From: Caryophanales bacterium UBA6414
Lineage (GTDB): Bacteria > Bacillota_I > Bacilli_A > RF39 > UBA660
DNA: 16,975 nucleotides
Direction: 5' to 3'
Assembly: GCA_002438545.1 (NCBI GenBank)
Contig: DJPK01000062.1
Span: 1 to 16,975 of the forward strand
Part shown: positions 1 through 8,403 of the stretch, piece after piece
How positions within the stretch are numbered: the first letter of the stretch is position 1
Layout: the number at the start of each line of letters is the position of its first letter
Translations under genes and position numbers: made by a program
Notes under the pieces: model-generated
Databases searched by the model: none
Told to the model about the DNA's origin: nothing
The model's input: the letters and a program-made list of their open reading frames with translations, nothing else

Positions 1-14
1 CATTATTAATAATT

Positions 15-38
15 AAAGAGAATACACTTCTCTTTTTT
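15..38 (+). terminator. Intrinsic terminator of an upstream gene
   Basis: An exact 8-base inverted repeat, AAAGAGAA (15-22) and TTCTCTTT (28-35), encloses a 5-base loop, TACAC. The T run continues to 38. The T-rich side lies downstream on the + strand, so it ends a gene located before the window on the same strand. No coding sequence of that gene is visible in bases 1-14. Confidence 0.8.
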
Positions 39-47
39 CTTTATAAA

Positions 48-56
48 TGGTATAAT
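48..56 (+). promoter_or_regulatory. Extended -10 promoter of the scpA operon
   Basis: TGG followed by TATAAT (51-56) is a perfect -10 hexamer with the TGn extension. The -35 region 17 bases upstream (TTCTCT, 28-33) is poor and lies inside the terminator hairpin, so recognition probably rests on the extended -10. Transcription would start near 62-64, giving a leader of under 20 bases that carries the scpA ribosome site AGGAG (68-72). Confidence 0.65.
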
Positions 57-80
57 TAGATTAGGTTAGGAGTAGTTGAT

Positions 81-803
81 ATGGATTACAATGTTAAAAT
101 AGATGCTTTTGAAGGTCCTCTTGATTTACTTCTTCATCTTATTAAGAAATCTAATATTTCAATATATGATATTTCAGTAGAAGAGATAACTAATCAATAC
201 TTAGATTATATTAATAAAATGGAAGAATTAAATATAGATGTTGCATCTTCTTATTTAGTTATGGCAGCTTCTTTAGTTGAATTAAAATCTAAGTTTTTAC
301 TTCCGCATAAAGAAGAAAAAGAAGATAATGATGAAGAAGAATTAAGTAGAGATAGTTTAATAAATAGGTTAGTTGAATATCAGAAATATAAAGATATAAC
401 TAGTAAATTTAAAAAATTAGAATTAGAAAGAAATCAAATCTATATTAAACCTCCAGAAAATATTAATAATTATGTATCAGAAAAGATAACTAGTGAAGAT
501 AGTGTATCATCAGAACTGTTGGTTGAGGCTTTTGAAAAACTATTAGAGAGAAAGAATTTTGAAAAACCATTATTAACTAAGATTACTAATAAAGAATATA
601 GTGTTAGACAAAGAAAAAGTGAGATAAAGAAAATATTATCTAGTAAGAAGACAGTTGAGTTTAGTGAATTATTTGAGGTAAGAAATATTAGTTATGTTAT
701 TACTACTTTTTTATCTATTTTAGAGATGGCTAGGGAAGATGATTTAATAATTAAACAAGATGATAATTTTAAGAATATATATATAGAATTGAAGGTGAAA
801 TAA
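81..803 (+). CDS. scpA: Segregation and condensation protein A (ScpA)
   Basis: This is the kleisin subunit of the bacterial Smc-ScpAB condensin, which loads at the replication origin region and compacts and separates sister chromosomes. The 240-residue product has the family opening, FEGPLDLLLHLI, at residues 10-21, then VASSYLVMAASLVELKSKFLLP, the N-terminal helical Smc-neck binding region. A charged acidic linker (KEEKEDNDEEEL) follows, and the C-terminal winged-helix part around residues 190-235 includes VEFSELFE. Length is close to the usual 240-260. The ATG is preceded by AGGAG at 68-72, 8 bases away. Its stop codon shares one base with the scpB start (TAATG), which implies translational coupling, as expected for partners made in fixed ratio. 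It is the first gene of an operon running to 4246. Confidence 0.95.
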   Translation: MDYNVKIDAFEGPLDLLLHLIKKSNISIYDISVEEITNQYLDYINKMEELNIDVASSYLVMAASLVELKSKFLLPHKEEKEDNDEEELSRDSLINRLVEYQKYKDITSKFKKLELERNQIYIKPPENINNYVSEKITSEDSVSSELLVEAFEKLLERKNFEKPLLTKITNKEYSVRQRKSEIKKILSSKKTVEFSELFEVRNISYVITTFLSILEMAREDDLIIKQDDNFKNIYIELKVK

Positions 804-1354
804 TGCTTGGTATTTTAGAGGGTTTATTGTATGTACAGGGAGACATGGGTCTTACTTTAGAGCAAGTTTGTGATATATTAAATATATCTTATGAGGATGC
901 AAAAACGTTAGTATATACTTTAAAGAAGCAATATGAAGATGAAGATAGAGGACTTAGAATTAATTATTTGGGTAATACTTTTAAGTTAACTACTAAAGAA
1001 GAACATAAAGAATATTATGTAAAATTATTAGAGAATCCAAAGAGTCATACTTTATCTGATTCAGCATTGGAAGTACTTGCTATTATTGCTTACAATGAAC
1101 CTATTACAAGAATTAAGATAGATGAAATAAGGGGTGTTGATTCTACTTATGTTGTTAGAAGGTTATGTGCTAAAGGGCTGATAAAAGAATATGGTAAGGC
1201 AGATTTACCTGGTAGACCTACTTTATATAAGACAACGGATGACTTTTTAGATTACTTTAATTTATCTAGTATTAAAGATTTACCGGATATTGGTAGTGTA
1301 GAAAATATCGATAAAGAAGTAGATTTATATCATTCTAAATATACAGAGGAATAA
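803..1354 (+). CDS. scpB: Segregation and condensation protein B (ScpB)
   Basis: This is the dimeric kite subunit that binds the central part of ScpA in the Smc-ScpAB condensin. The 183-residue product starts with ILEGLLYVQGD...GLTLEQVCDIL, the typical first winged helix. The second winged helix carries ALEVLAIIAYNEPITRIKIDEIRGV (about residues 88-112), then VRRLCAKGLIKEYGKADLPGRPTLYKTTDDFLDYF, all hallmark ScpB sequence. The start overlaps the scpA stop by one base. The ribosome site is GGTGAA, just inside the 3' end of scpA. Length is normal for the family (about 180-200). The end is mildly acidic and shows no truncation. Confidence 0.95.
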   Translation: MLGILEGLLYVQGDMGLTLEQVCDILNISYEDAKTLVYTLKKQYEDEDRGLRINYLGNTFKLTTKEEHKEYYVKLLENPKSHTLSDSALEVLAIIAYNEPITRIKIDEIRGVDSTYVVRRLCAKGLIKEYGKADLPGRPTLYKTTDDFLDYFNLSSIKDLPDIGSVENIDKEVDLYHSKYTEE

Positions 1355-1383
1355 TAAATAAGAATAAAAAGGAGATGAAAGTT

Positions 1384-2652
1384 ATGGATATAATAGATAT
1401 TATTAATAAGAAGAGATTAGGTGGAGAGTTAACTAAGGAAGAGATAGATTATGTTATTACTAATTTTACTAATAAAGTAATAGCAGATTATCAAATGAGT
1501 TCATTACTTATGGCTATTACTATTAATGGGATGAGTGATGAAGAAGTATTTAATTTAACTGAGGCGATGATTAATTCAGGTAGTGTTATTGATTTATCTG
1601 TTTTAGGTAGTAATGTTGTAGATAAGCATTCAACTGGGGGAGTAGGAGATAAGACAACACTTATTGTAGCTCCTATTGTGGCTAGTTGTGGTGTTAGAGT
1701 AGCTAAGATGAGTGGTAGAGGTCTTGGTCATACGGGAGGCACTATTGATAAATTAGAGTCCATTCCTAATATTAAGTTAAATTTAACTAAAGATGAGTTT
1801 ATTAAAGAAGTTCAAGATATTAATTTAGCAATAACTAGTCAGACAGAAGAAGTAGCAGTAGCAGATAAGAAGATTTATGCTTTAAGAGATGTATGTGGTT
1901 GTGTTGAATCAATACCTTTAATAGCATCTTCTATTATGAGTAAGAAAATAGCACTAGGTTCTAAAAAGTTAGTATTAGATGTTAAAGTTGGTAGTGGAGC
2001 TTTAATAAAGAATATTGATGATGCTAGAAAGTTAGCTAATTTAATGATAAAGATAGGTAAGAAATATAATATGGAAGTAGTATGTGTTCTTACTAATATG
2101 GATATTCCTTTAGGTAATAGTGTTGGTAATTCATTAGAGGTAGAAGAAGCGATGAATATATTAGCAGGTAATGAGAAAGGTCATTTATATGATTTATGTA
2201 TTGAATTAGCTAGTCATATGATTAGTATAGGACTTGGTATTGATTATAATATTGCTCATGATAAAGCAGTTAATTCTATTAATAATGGTAGTGCTTATTT
2301 AAAGTTTAAAGAAATGATTGAGTATCAACAGGGTAATATTAATTTACTTCCTAAAGCTAAGTATGTATATAATATTAAGTCTAAGACTAATGGTTATTTA
2401 TCATTAATAGATGCTTATAAATTAGGAGTATATGTTATGCATTTAGGGGCAGGAAGAAAGAATAAAGAAGATAAGATAGATTATTCAGTAGGAGTTATTC
2501 TTAAGAAAGAAGTAGGCGAATATATTAATATAGATGATGTATTAATGACAGTATATACTAATAAAGAGTTAGAGTATGTAGATAATACCATATTTGAAAT
2601 AACTAATAGTTATGATAATGATATTAAGCTTATATATGAAGTAATTAAGTAA
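1384..2652 (+). CDS. pdp: Pyrimidine-nucleoside phosphorylase
   Basis: It reversibly cleaves uridine, deoxyuridine or thymidine with phosphate into base and (deoxy)ribose-1-phosphate, in cytosolic pyrimidine salvage. The 422-residue product has the phosphate-binding KHSTGGVGDK at 81-90 and the thymidine/pyrimidine phosphorylase signature SGRGLGHTGGTIDKLES at 110-126. The base-binding residues R168, S183 and K187 sit in ALRDVCGC and IASSIMSKK, at the same numbers I recall for the Geobacillus enzyme. The C-terminal part keeps GxGRKNKEDKID. I chose the ATG at 1384 because AAGGAG (1369-1374) lies 9 bases before it. The ATG at 1375 directly abuts that site and would be unusable. It lies 29 bases behind scpB in the same operon. 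Family membership is clear; uridine versus thymidine preference cannot be read from sequence. Confidence 0.93.
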   Translation: MDIIDIINKKRLGGELTKEEIDYVITNFTNKVIADYQMSSLLMAITINGMSDEEVFNLTEAMINSGSVIDLSVLGSNVVDKHSTGGVGDKTTLIVAPIVASCGVRVAKMSGRGLGHTGGTIDKLESIPNIKLNLTKDEFIKEVQDINLAITSQTEEVAVADKKIYALRDVCGCVESIPLIASSIMSKKIALGSKKLVLDVKVGSGALIKNIDDARKLANLMIKIGKKYNMEVVCVLTNMDIPLGNSVGNSLEVEEAMNILAGNEKGHLYDLCIELASHMISIGLGIDYNIAHDKAVNSINNGSAYLKFKEMIEYQQGNINLLPKAKYVYNIKSKTNGYLSLIDAYKLGVYVMHLGAGRKNKEDKIDYSVGVILKKEVGEYINIDDVLMTVYTNKELEYVDNTIFEITNSYDNDIKLIYEVIK

Positions 2653-2665
2653 AGGAAGTGAATAT

Positions 2666-4246
2666 ATGGATAGTAATATTGATAATTTATATAATGATTT
2701 AAATAAGAATAAAAAGACAGAGACAGTTTTAACAATAATAGTTATTTTACTTGTAATAGGGGTAATAGGCGTGGGAGTATATTTCTATATGAATAGAGAT
2801 AAGAATAATAATGTAGAAATAGATGCTAATGATAATACAAATTATTCTTCTGAATATAGAATGGAAGATAATAACTTAGGAGAGTTTGATTTAGCTTTCT
2901 TAAAGTTAGAGAATGATGGAGTAAATAAAGTATATAGTCCACTTGCTATTAAGTATGGTCTTGCTATGTTAAATGAAGGTACAGATGGAGACTCTAATAA
3001 GCAAATTAAGGCAGTTATTGGAGACTATAAAGCCAAGAGATATACTAATAGTAATAATTTATCACTTGCAAATGCTTTCTTTGTTAGAGATTCTTTTAAA
3101 GATGCTGTTAAACAAGAATATATAGATACATTATTAAGTAAATATAATGCTGATCTTGTATATGATTCTTTTACTAGTAATGAAGTAATAAATAAATGGG
3201 TTAAAGATAAGACATTAGGTTTAATAGATAATTTAGTAGATAATCCAAATGAATTAGATTTTGTTTTGGCTAATGCTTTAGCTATTGATATGGAATGGAA
3301 TAATCAAATAAGAGCAGTAGATAGAGATTATAGAGTAAGCTTTAAACATGAACATTATGGTATGTATTTATCTTCTTTATTTGAAAGTGGATATGAGTTA
3401 TTAAACTTTAATAATGATAATATGAAAGCTAAATCAGTAAGAATTGGTGCTATTGCTAATAAATATGATATTGTTTCTACTTTAGGAGAAGATACTATTA
3501 GAAATAATATTAAAGAAAAATATAGTGAATGGTTAAAGAGCGATGAAGCAGCAACTTGTGATGTTGATCAAGGAGATGTTGATACTTATGTTAATAAATA
3601 TATTGAAGATATTAAATCTAATTATAATCATATAAGTAGTTCAACTGATTTTAAGTTTTATAATGATGATAATGTTAGAGTATTTGCTAAAGATTTAAAA
3701 GAGTATGATGGTACTACTTTACAATATGTTGGTATTATGCCTAAAAATATTAGTTTAGATAGTTATATTAGTAATATTAAAGCAAGTGATATAAAGAGTA
3801 TTATTAGTAATTTAAAAGATATAGAATTAGATAGTTTTAATGATAATGTTATTACAGAGATTAGTGGTAGTATACCATTCTTTAAGTTTAATTATAAAAT
3901 AGATTTAATAAATGATTTTAAAACTCTTGGAATAACAGATGTCTTTGATGCTAGTAAAGTTAATTTATCTAAGGTGCTTAATGGAAATGCTACTATTGTG
4001 TCAGCTGAACATAGTACTAATATAGAATTTTCTAATGATGGAATTAAAGCAGGGGCGGCTTTTCAAATGGGTGGTAAAGGAGCTAGTGGTTGTGGCTTTG
4101 ATTATTTATATGAAGTTCCTGTTGAGAAGATAGATTTAACTTTTGATAAACCATATATGTTTATAATTAGAGATAAAGATAGTGGGGAAGTATGGTTTGT
4201 TGGAACAGTATATGAGCCAACAGTTTATACGGGCAGAACAGATTAA
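2666..4246 (+). CDS. Membrane-anchored serpin with a large internal insertion
   Basis: Serpins are suicide inhibitors, mostly of serine proteases. The 526-residue product has a short charged N-terminus, one membrane segment at about residues 20-42 and a long exported part, so it is probably a type II membrane anchor displaying the inhibitor outside. Serpin landmarks in order: VYSPLAIKYGLAMLNEGTDGD near 90-110, LANAFFVRD, NALAID at 203, VGIMPKN at 355-361 and the C-terminal FDKPYMFIIRDKDSGEVWFVGTV. The hinge reads NDGIKAGAAF: P15 is G459 and P12-P9 are Ala-Gly-Ala-Ala, as in inhibitors. P14 Ile and P13 Lys are atypical (usually Thr/Ser and Glu). About 157 residues separate the NALAID and MPK landmarks, against about 70 in alpha-1-antitrypsin, so there is an insertion of roughly 87. 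Start: AAGGAAGTGA ends 5 bases before the ATG. It is the last gene of the scpA operon. Target protease is unknown. Confidence 0.88.
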   Translation: MDSNIDNLYNDLNKNKKTETVLTIIVILLVIGVIGVGVYFYMNRDKNNNVEIDANDNTNYSSEYRMEDNNLGEFDLAFLKLENDGVNKVYSPLAIKYGLAMLNEGTDGDSNKQIKAVIGDYKAKRYTNSNNLSLANAFFVRDSFKDAVKQEYIDTLLSKYNADLVYDSFTSNEVINKWVKDKTLGLIDNLVDNPNELDFVLANALAIDMEWNNQIRAVDRDYRVSFKHEHYGMYLSSLFESGYELLNFNNDNMKAKSVRIGAIANKYDIVSTLGEDTIRNNIKEKYSEWLKSDEAATCDVDQGDVDTYVNKYIEDIKSNYNHISSSTDFKFYNDDNVRVFAKDLKEYDGTTLQYVGIMPKNISLDSYISNIKASDIKSIISNLKDIELDSFNDNVITEISGSIPFFKFNYKIDLINDFKTLGITDVFDASKVNLSKVLNGNATIVSAEHSTNIEFSNDGIKAGAAFQMGGKGASGCGFDYLYEVPVEKIDLTFDKPYMFIIRDKDSGEVWFVGTVYEPTVYTGRTD

Positions 4247-4249
4247 TAA

Positions 4250-4273
4250 ATAGGTCTTTTAGAGGCCTTTTTT
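4250..4273 (+). terminator. Terminator of the scpA-serpin operon
   Basis: AGGTCTT (4252-4258) pairs with GAGGCCT (4262-4268), with two G-T pairs and a 3-base loop. A run of T follows to 4273. It sits directly behind the serpin stop and before the priA promoter. Confidence 0.75.
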
Positions 4274-4287
4274 CTTTGTTAATATAA

Positions 4288-4316
4288 TTGTAAAATAGTT
4301 TTATCTTTGATATAAT
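4288..4316 (+). promoter_or_regulatory. Sigma-A type promoter of priA
   Basis: The -35 is TTGTAA (4288-4293), followed by a 17-base spacer and a perfect -10 TATAAT (4311-4316). The -10 also carries a TGa extension at 4308-4310. Start of transcription is expected near 4322-4324, giving a leader of about 15 bases that contains the ribosome site GGAGG (4328-4332). Confidence 0.75.
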
Positions 4317-4338
4317 TTATTTGATATGGAGGTTTACT

Positions 4339-6504
4339 ATGTATGCTAAAGTAATTGTAGAAATAGGTGTTAAAAAAGTAGATAGATTATTTACTTATAT
4401 AGTGCCTTCTAAGTATATAGATAAAATTAAAGTAGGAATGAGAGTAAAGGTTAGTTTTGGTAGGATGTATTTAGAGGGCTTTGTAATAGAACTTACCAAT
4501 AATTATGATGATAAATATGAACTTAAAGAGATAGAAGAACTTGTTGATGAAGATGTTATATTAAATGAAGAAATGCTATATTTAGGGAAAAAGATTCAAG
4601 AATCTACTTTATGTAGTTTAATTTCAGCATATCAAGTTATGCTTCCTAAGGCTTTAAAGGCTAGTATAAATACTAATATTAATATAAAGAATAAAAGATT
4701 TGCTGTAATAAATGAAGAAGTAGATATTAATACTTATTTAAATAAATGTAATGATAAACAAAAAGAAATTATTGAAGATATAATTAAGAATAAGAAAGTA
4801 TTAGTAAATAAATTGTCTAGTAGTATTAATACGTTAGTTAAAAATAATATTATTAAGTTTATTTATGAAGAAGATTATCGTTATAAATATCAGTCAGTAG
4901 TACCTAATAAAGTAATTAATTTAACTGAGGAACAGAGAATAGCTAGTAATAAAGTAATAATGAATCAGTATAAGATATATTTATTATATGGTATTACTGG
5001 GAGTGGTAAGACAGAAGTATATATGGATATAATAGCTAGGTGTCTTGATATGGGGAAGAGTGCTATTATGTTAGTACCGGAAATTAGTTTAACTCCCCAA
5101 ATATTAAGTAGATTTGTTAATAGATTTCAAAGTAATATTGCAATACTTCATAGTAGATTATCAGATAGTGAAAGATATGATGAGTATCGTAAAATTAGAG
5201 AGGGAAAAGTTAAGATAGTAATAGGAGCGAGAAGTGCTATCTTTGCGCCATTAACTAATCTTGGTGTTATTGTTATTGATGAAGAACATACTCCTACTTA
5301 TAAACAAGATAATCATCCAAGATATAATGCTAAAGATGTGGCTTTTTTAAGAGGAGAATATCATAATTGCCCTGTATTACTTGGTAGTGCTACACCATCA
5401 TTAGAGTCTATGGCTCGGGCTTTAAATAAGAAGTATGAATTAATAACTTTATTAAATAGACCTAAAACTTCACATTTACCAGTAGTCCATGTTGTAGATA
5501 TGAAAGAGGAAGCTAAAAAGAATTATACAGTATTAAGTAGACTATTAATTAGTAAGATAAAAGATCGTTTAAATAAACATGAACAAATAATTTTACTTTT
5601 AAATAGAAGAGGTTATTCTTCAATGATTACTTGTCCATCTTGTGGTTATGTTGAAAAGTGTCCTAATTGTGATATTAGTTTAACTTATCATAAGACTTCT
5701 AATAAGTTAAGATGTCATTATTGTTCTTATGCTAAAGAGTTTGAAAGAAAGTGTCCTAATTGTGGTAATACTTTAAAAGATTATGGACTAGGTACGCAGA
5801 AATTAGAAGAAGAATTAAATAAGATGTTTGATGCAAGAATTATTAGAATGGATATGGATACTACTAGTAAGAAAGGTGAGCATGAAGCAATTATTAGAGA
5901 TTTTGGAGAGAGAAAGTATGATATATTACTAGGTACACAGATGATTGCTAAGGGATTAGATTTTCCTTATGTTACTTTAGTAGGAGTTATTAACGCTGAT
6001 ACATCACTTAATATTCCGGACTTTAGAAGTAGTGAATATACTTATCAGTTGTTATCACAAGTATCCGGTAGAGCAGGTCGTGGTGATTATCCCGGAGAAG
6101 TTATTATTCAAACCTTTAATGATGAACATTATAGTATAGTACACGCTAAAAATCATGATTATTTGGCTTTTTATAATGATGAAATGGCTATTCGTAAGAA
6201 GTTAAAATATAGTCCATACTATTATTTAGTAGTAGTTAATATTAATTCTTCTAGTTATGAAGATGGTTTTAAAGAAGCTAATAAGATAGGTAATTATTTA
6301 AGAAGTAAATTAGATAGTGAGACCATTATTTTAGGGCCTTCGATGGCTAATATATTTAAGATAAATAATATTTATTATTACCAATGTATTATAAAGTATC
6401 GTTTTGATAATAAAGTATTTCCTACTTTAAAAGAAATAGATGATATATATAAAAGTAATAATAAAGTTAATGTTGATATAGATGTAAATCCAGTTAGAAT
6501 GTAG
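4339..6504 (+). CDS. priA: Primosomal protein N' (PriA, replication restart helicase)
   Basis: This is a superfamily 2 3'-5' DNA helicase that recognises abandoned forks and starts reloading of the replicative helicase. The 721-residue product begins with the 3'-end DNA-binding domain (YAKVIVEIGVKKVDRLFTY, GMRVKVSFG). Walker A is GITGSGKT at 218-225 and Walker B is DEEH at 314-317, followed by the family run YKQDNHPRYNAKDVA and the GSATPS motif. Eight cysteines, at 432, 435, 441, 444, 459, 462, 472 and 475, form the two-zinc module inserted in the helicase. The motif VI region is LLSQVSGRAGRGDYPGEVIIQT. I chose the ATG at 4339 because GGAGG lies 6 bases upstream. The in-frame TTG at 4321 has no ribosome site and would overlap the promoter end. 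It is probably co-transcribed with the methyltransferase gene 8 bases downstream. Confidence 0.95.
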   Translation: MYAKVIVEIGVKKVDRLFTYIVPSKYIDKIKVGMRVKVSFGRMYLEGFVIELTNNYDDKYELKEIEELVDEDVILNEEMLYLGKKIQESTLCSLISAYQVMLPKALKASINTNINIKNKRFAVINEEVDINTYLNKCNDKQKEIIEDIIKNKKVLVNKLSSSINTLVKNNIIKFIYEEDYRYKYQSVVPNKVINLTEEQRIASNKVIMNQYKIYLLYGITGSGKTEVYMDIIARCLDMGKSAIMLVPEISLTPQILSRFVNRFQSNIAILHSRLSDSERYDEYRKIREGKVKIVIGARSAIFAPLTNLGVIVIDEEHTPTYKQDNHPRYNAKDVAFLRGEYHNCPVLLGSATPSLESMARALNKKYELITLLNRPKTSHLPVVHVVDMKEEAKKNYTVLSRLLISKIKDRLNKHEQIILLLNRRGYSSMITCPSCGYVEKCPNCDISLTYHKTSNKLRCHYCSYAKEFERKCPNCGNTLKDYGLGTQKLEEELNKMFDARIIRMDMDTTSKKGEHEAIIRDFGERKYDILLGTQMIAKGLDFPYVTLVGVINADTSLNIPDFRSSEYTYQLLSQVSGRAGRGDYPGEVIIQTFNDEHYSIVHAKNHDYLAFYNDEMAIRKKLKYSPYYYLVVVNINSSSYEDGFKEANKIGNYLRSKLDSETIILGPSMANIFKINNIYYYQCIIKYRFDNKVFPTLKEIDDIYKSNNKVNVDIDVNPVRM

Positions 6505-6512
6505 GTGAGATT

Positions 6513-7721
6513 ATGGAAGTAGTAATAGAAAAAATGAATCATCAAGCAATGGGAATAGCAAAAATTAATGGTAAGGTTGTTTTTGTACCCAAAGTTATTA
6601 TTGGTGATATTGTTGATATAGATATTGTAAAAGAACGTAAAAAATATAGTATTGGTAGAGTAAATAAGATAATTAAGAAGAGTGCTAAAAGAGTAGATGT
6701 ATTATGTCCATATTATGATATATGTGGCGGATGTAGTATTAGTGCTTATACTTATCAAGATGAATTAGAATATAAAGTTAATAATGTTATTGATATATTT
6801 AAAAGAAATGAGATAGATATAAAACCTAATATTATTAAGTCTGATAATAGATATGGTTATCGTAATAAAATTACTTTACAAGTTAGTAATGGCATAATTG
6901 GATTATATGAAGAAGATAGTAATAAAATAGTGGACATAGATAAATGTTTATTAGTAAGTGATAAGTTAAATGAAATAATAGATATTATTAAGAAAAATAT
7001 TAATGTTAATAAATGTAGTAAGATAGTTATAAGAGATACTTATTATGGTATTATGATAATATTTTATGGTAGTATTAATAATGAAGAAGTAATTAAGTAT
7101 TTAGATAATAGGGTAGTTAGTATTTATACTTATGATAATAAATATAAGTGTATTTATGGTGAGAAATATTTATATGAAATGATAGGAGAATATAAGTATA
7201 GAATAAGTCCGGATAGTTTCTTTCAAGTAAATAGTGGGACAGTAAATAGGTTGTATAATAAAGTAGTAGAGTACGCTATAGAGAATGAGAAGAAAGATAA
7301 TTTAGTAGATTTATATTGTGGTACAGGTACTATTGGGATATATTTAAGTAAGTATTTTAATAGTATTATTGGTATTGAGTTAAATAAGCAAGCGGTAGAG
7401 GATGCTAAAGAAAATGCCAAGATAAATGATGTTAATAATATAGAATTTTATGCCGGAGATGTTGGAAAGATTATTAATGATCAGATTAAGGCTGATGTTA
7501 TTGTTGTTGATCCACCTAGAAGTGGGTTGGATAAGCGTACAAAGGATATTATTCTTAAGATTAAGGCTAATAAAATAGTCTATGTATCTTGTAATCCACT
7601 TACTTTAGCGAGAGATATTAAGGAATTAGAGAGTGGGTATGATTTAGGTGATATTACGTTAGTGGATATGTTTCCCAATACGCATCATGTGGAGAGCGTG
7701 TGCGTACTAAATGCTAGATAA
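6513..7721 (+). CDS. rlmD: 23S rRNA (uracil-C5)-methyltransferase, RlmD/RlmCD type
   Basis: It methylates C5 of uracil in 23S rRNA using S-adenosylmethionine. In Bacillus the related RlmCD modifies both U747 and U1939, whereas E. coli RlmD modifies U1939 only; which applies here cannot be told. The 402-residue product starts with a TRAM RNA-binding domain (about 1-55). The [4Fe-4S] ligands appear as C65, C71, C74 (CPYYDICGGC) and C145. The SAM-binding loop is DLYCGTGTIG at 266-275. DPPRSG at 333-338 and the nucleophilic C360 in YVSCNPLTLARD complete the active site. The C-terminal FPNTHHVESVCVL is the normal end of the family, so the stop at 7719 is genuine. AGGTGA ends 4 bases before the ATG. 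It is somewhat shorter than E. coli RlmD (433). Confidence 0.92.
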   Translation: MEVVIEKMNHQAMGIAKINGKVVFVPKVIIGDIVDIDIVKERKKYSIGRVNKIIKKSAKRVDVLCPYYDICGGCSISAYTYQDELEYKVNNVIDIFKRNEIDIKPNIIKSDNRYGYRNKITLQVSNGIIGLYEEDSNKIVDIDKCLLVSDKLNEIIDIIKKNINVNKCSKIVIRDTYYGIMIIFYGSINNEEVIKYLDNRVVSIYTYDNKYKCIYGEKYLYEMIGEYKYRISPDSFFQVNSGTVNRLYNKVVEYAIENEKKDNLVDLYCGTGTIGIYLSKYFNSIIGIELNKQAVEDAKENAKINDVNNIEFYAGDVGKIINDQIKADVIVVDPPRSGLDKRTKDIILKIKANKIVYVSCNPLTLARDIKELESGYDLGDITLVDMFPNTHHVESVCVLNAR

Positions 7722-7799
7722 GAAGAATGGGAAAAGTATTTGAAAATAAGTAAATAAAAACTATTTGAAACGTCTAGTATTATTAGACAGTTGAAATTA

Positions 7800-7880
7800 A
7801 TGGTTAAAGATGTAAAAATACCAAGTAAAAAGTATAATGTAGGTAAAGATAATTTTGTTAGAGAATGGAGCAAGTTATGA
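7800..7880 (+). other. Short coding-like ORF or gene remnant behind rlmD
   Basis: A 26-codon frame starts at ATG 7800 and ends at TGA 7878-7880, overlapping the next gene's ATG at 7877 in an ATGA arrangement. It reads MVKDVKIPSKKY then NVGKDNFVREWSKL, with codon choice like the neighbouring genes. The same frame runs back without frameshift to the rlmD stop, interrupted only by TAA at 7755. No good ribosome site precedes 7800. It could be a decayed gene end, a tiny coupled leader or chance. I recognise no family. Confidence 0.25.
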
Positions 7881-8368
7881 AGAAAATATTAATATTTATA
7901 GTTTTATTAGTTTTAGCAGGAGTCTATATATTTTTTGGTAATAATAAAATAATTGATAATGATGATAAAGTAGAAGATAAAGACATTACATGGGAAGAAA
8001 TTACCGCTAATGGAGTTAATGAAGAATTGTTGATAAAGAATGTAGATAAGGATATTTTAGCTGAAGTATCATCTGAACTCCAAGCGCTTGTTGCTGAAGC
8101 TTATGAGGAAGAGAGAGAAAACCCGGAAATATTAATTACTGAAGGTTGGGCTAGAGTTTTTAATTATGAGAGATTTAAAAAAGTAATAGATATTGGTAAA
8201 CCGGCAATGAAACCATTATATTTAATTATATATAAGAGTCCTAATAGAGGTGAATATGAATATCTTTGTGCTTATGCTTTATATAAAATATCAGGTTATG
8301 ATTTTGAATGGGCAACAACAGATGAGTTTATGATAAAGTTTAATGAATATGTTGTGAATAATAAGTGA
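7877..8368 (+). CDS. Small membrane-anchored protein of unknown function
   Basis: The 163-residue product begins MKKILIFIVLLVLAGVYIFFG, a single N-terminal membrane segment or uncleaved signal anchor without a lipoprotein cysteine. An acidic linker follows (DNDDKVEDKD), then an apparently extracytoplasmic, mostly helical domain. The C-terminal half has VIDIGKPAMKPLYLII...EYLCAYALYKISGYDFEWAT, with the rhythm of a HEAT-like helical repeat; this is inference only. I chose the ATG at 7877 because GGAG (7867-7870) lies 6 bases before it. The ATG at 7865 overlaps that site and has no good site of its own. It is separated from rlmD by 155 bases with no terminator. A TATAAT at 7833-7838 lacks a convincing -35, so read-through from priA-rlmD is plausible. 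It ends in TGA, the only TGA gene stop in the window. Confidence 0.75.
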   Translation: MKKILIFIVLLVLAGVYIFFGNNKIIDNDDKVEDKDITWEEITANGVNEELLIKNVDKDILAEVSSELQALVAEAYEEERENPEILITEGWARVFNYERFKKVIDIGKPAMKPLYLIIYKSPNRGEYEYLCAYALYKISGYDFEWATTDEFMIKFNEYVVNNK

Positions 8369-8373
8369 TTTTA

Positions 8374-8382
8374 TGATACAAT
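8374..8382 (+). promoter_or_regulatory. Candidate extended -10 promoter of the SDR operon
   Basis: TGA plus TACAAT (8377-8382) is an extended -10 with a five-of-six hexamer. TTGTGA at 8352-8357 could act as -35 with a 19-base spacer; it overlaps the end of the preceding gene. The next start codon is 21 bases downstream with GAGGTG in front. Confidence 0.5.
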
Positions 8383-8403
8383 TAATATGAATAGAGGTGT
8401 TAT

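Noticed and set aside
4321..4338. TTG start for priA
   Set aside because: The TTG has no ribosome site and lies at the transcription start. The ATG at 4339 has GGAGG at ideal spacing and gives the normal PriA N-terminus.
7223..7420. Open frame of 65 codons on the minus strand
   Set aside because: It lies wholly inside the methyltransferase gene, opposite its SAM-binding region, and has low-complexity hydrophobic content typical of the antisense of AT-rich coding sequence.
7685..7873. Open frame of 62 codons on the minus strand behind rlmD
   Set aside because: It spans the end of rlmD and the spacer, with no ribosome site and no recognisable protein features. The plus-strand frame there has better codon use.
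8366..8368. Possible Mycoplasma-type code (TGA as Trp)
   Set aside because: No long gene contains an in-frame TGA, tryptophans are all TGG, and TGA serves as a stop here.
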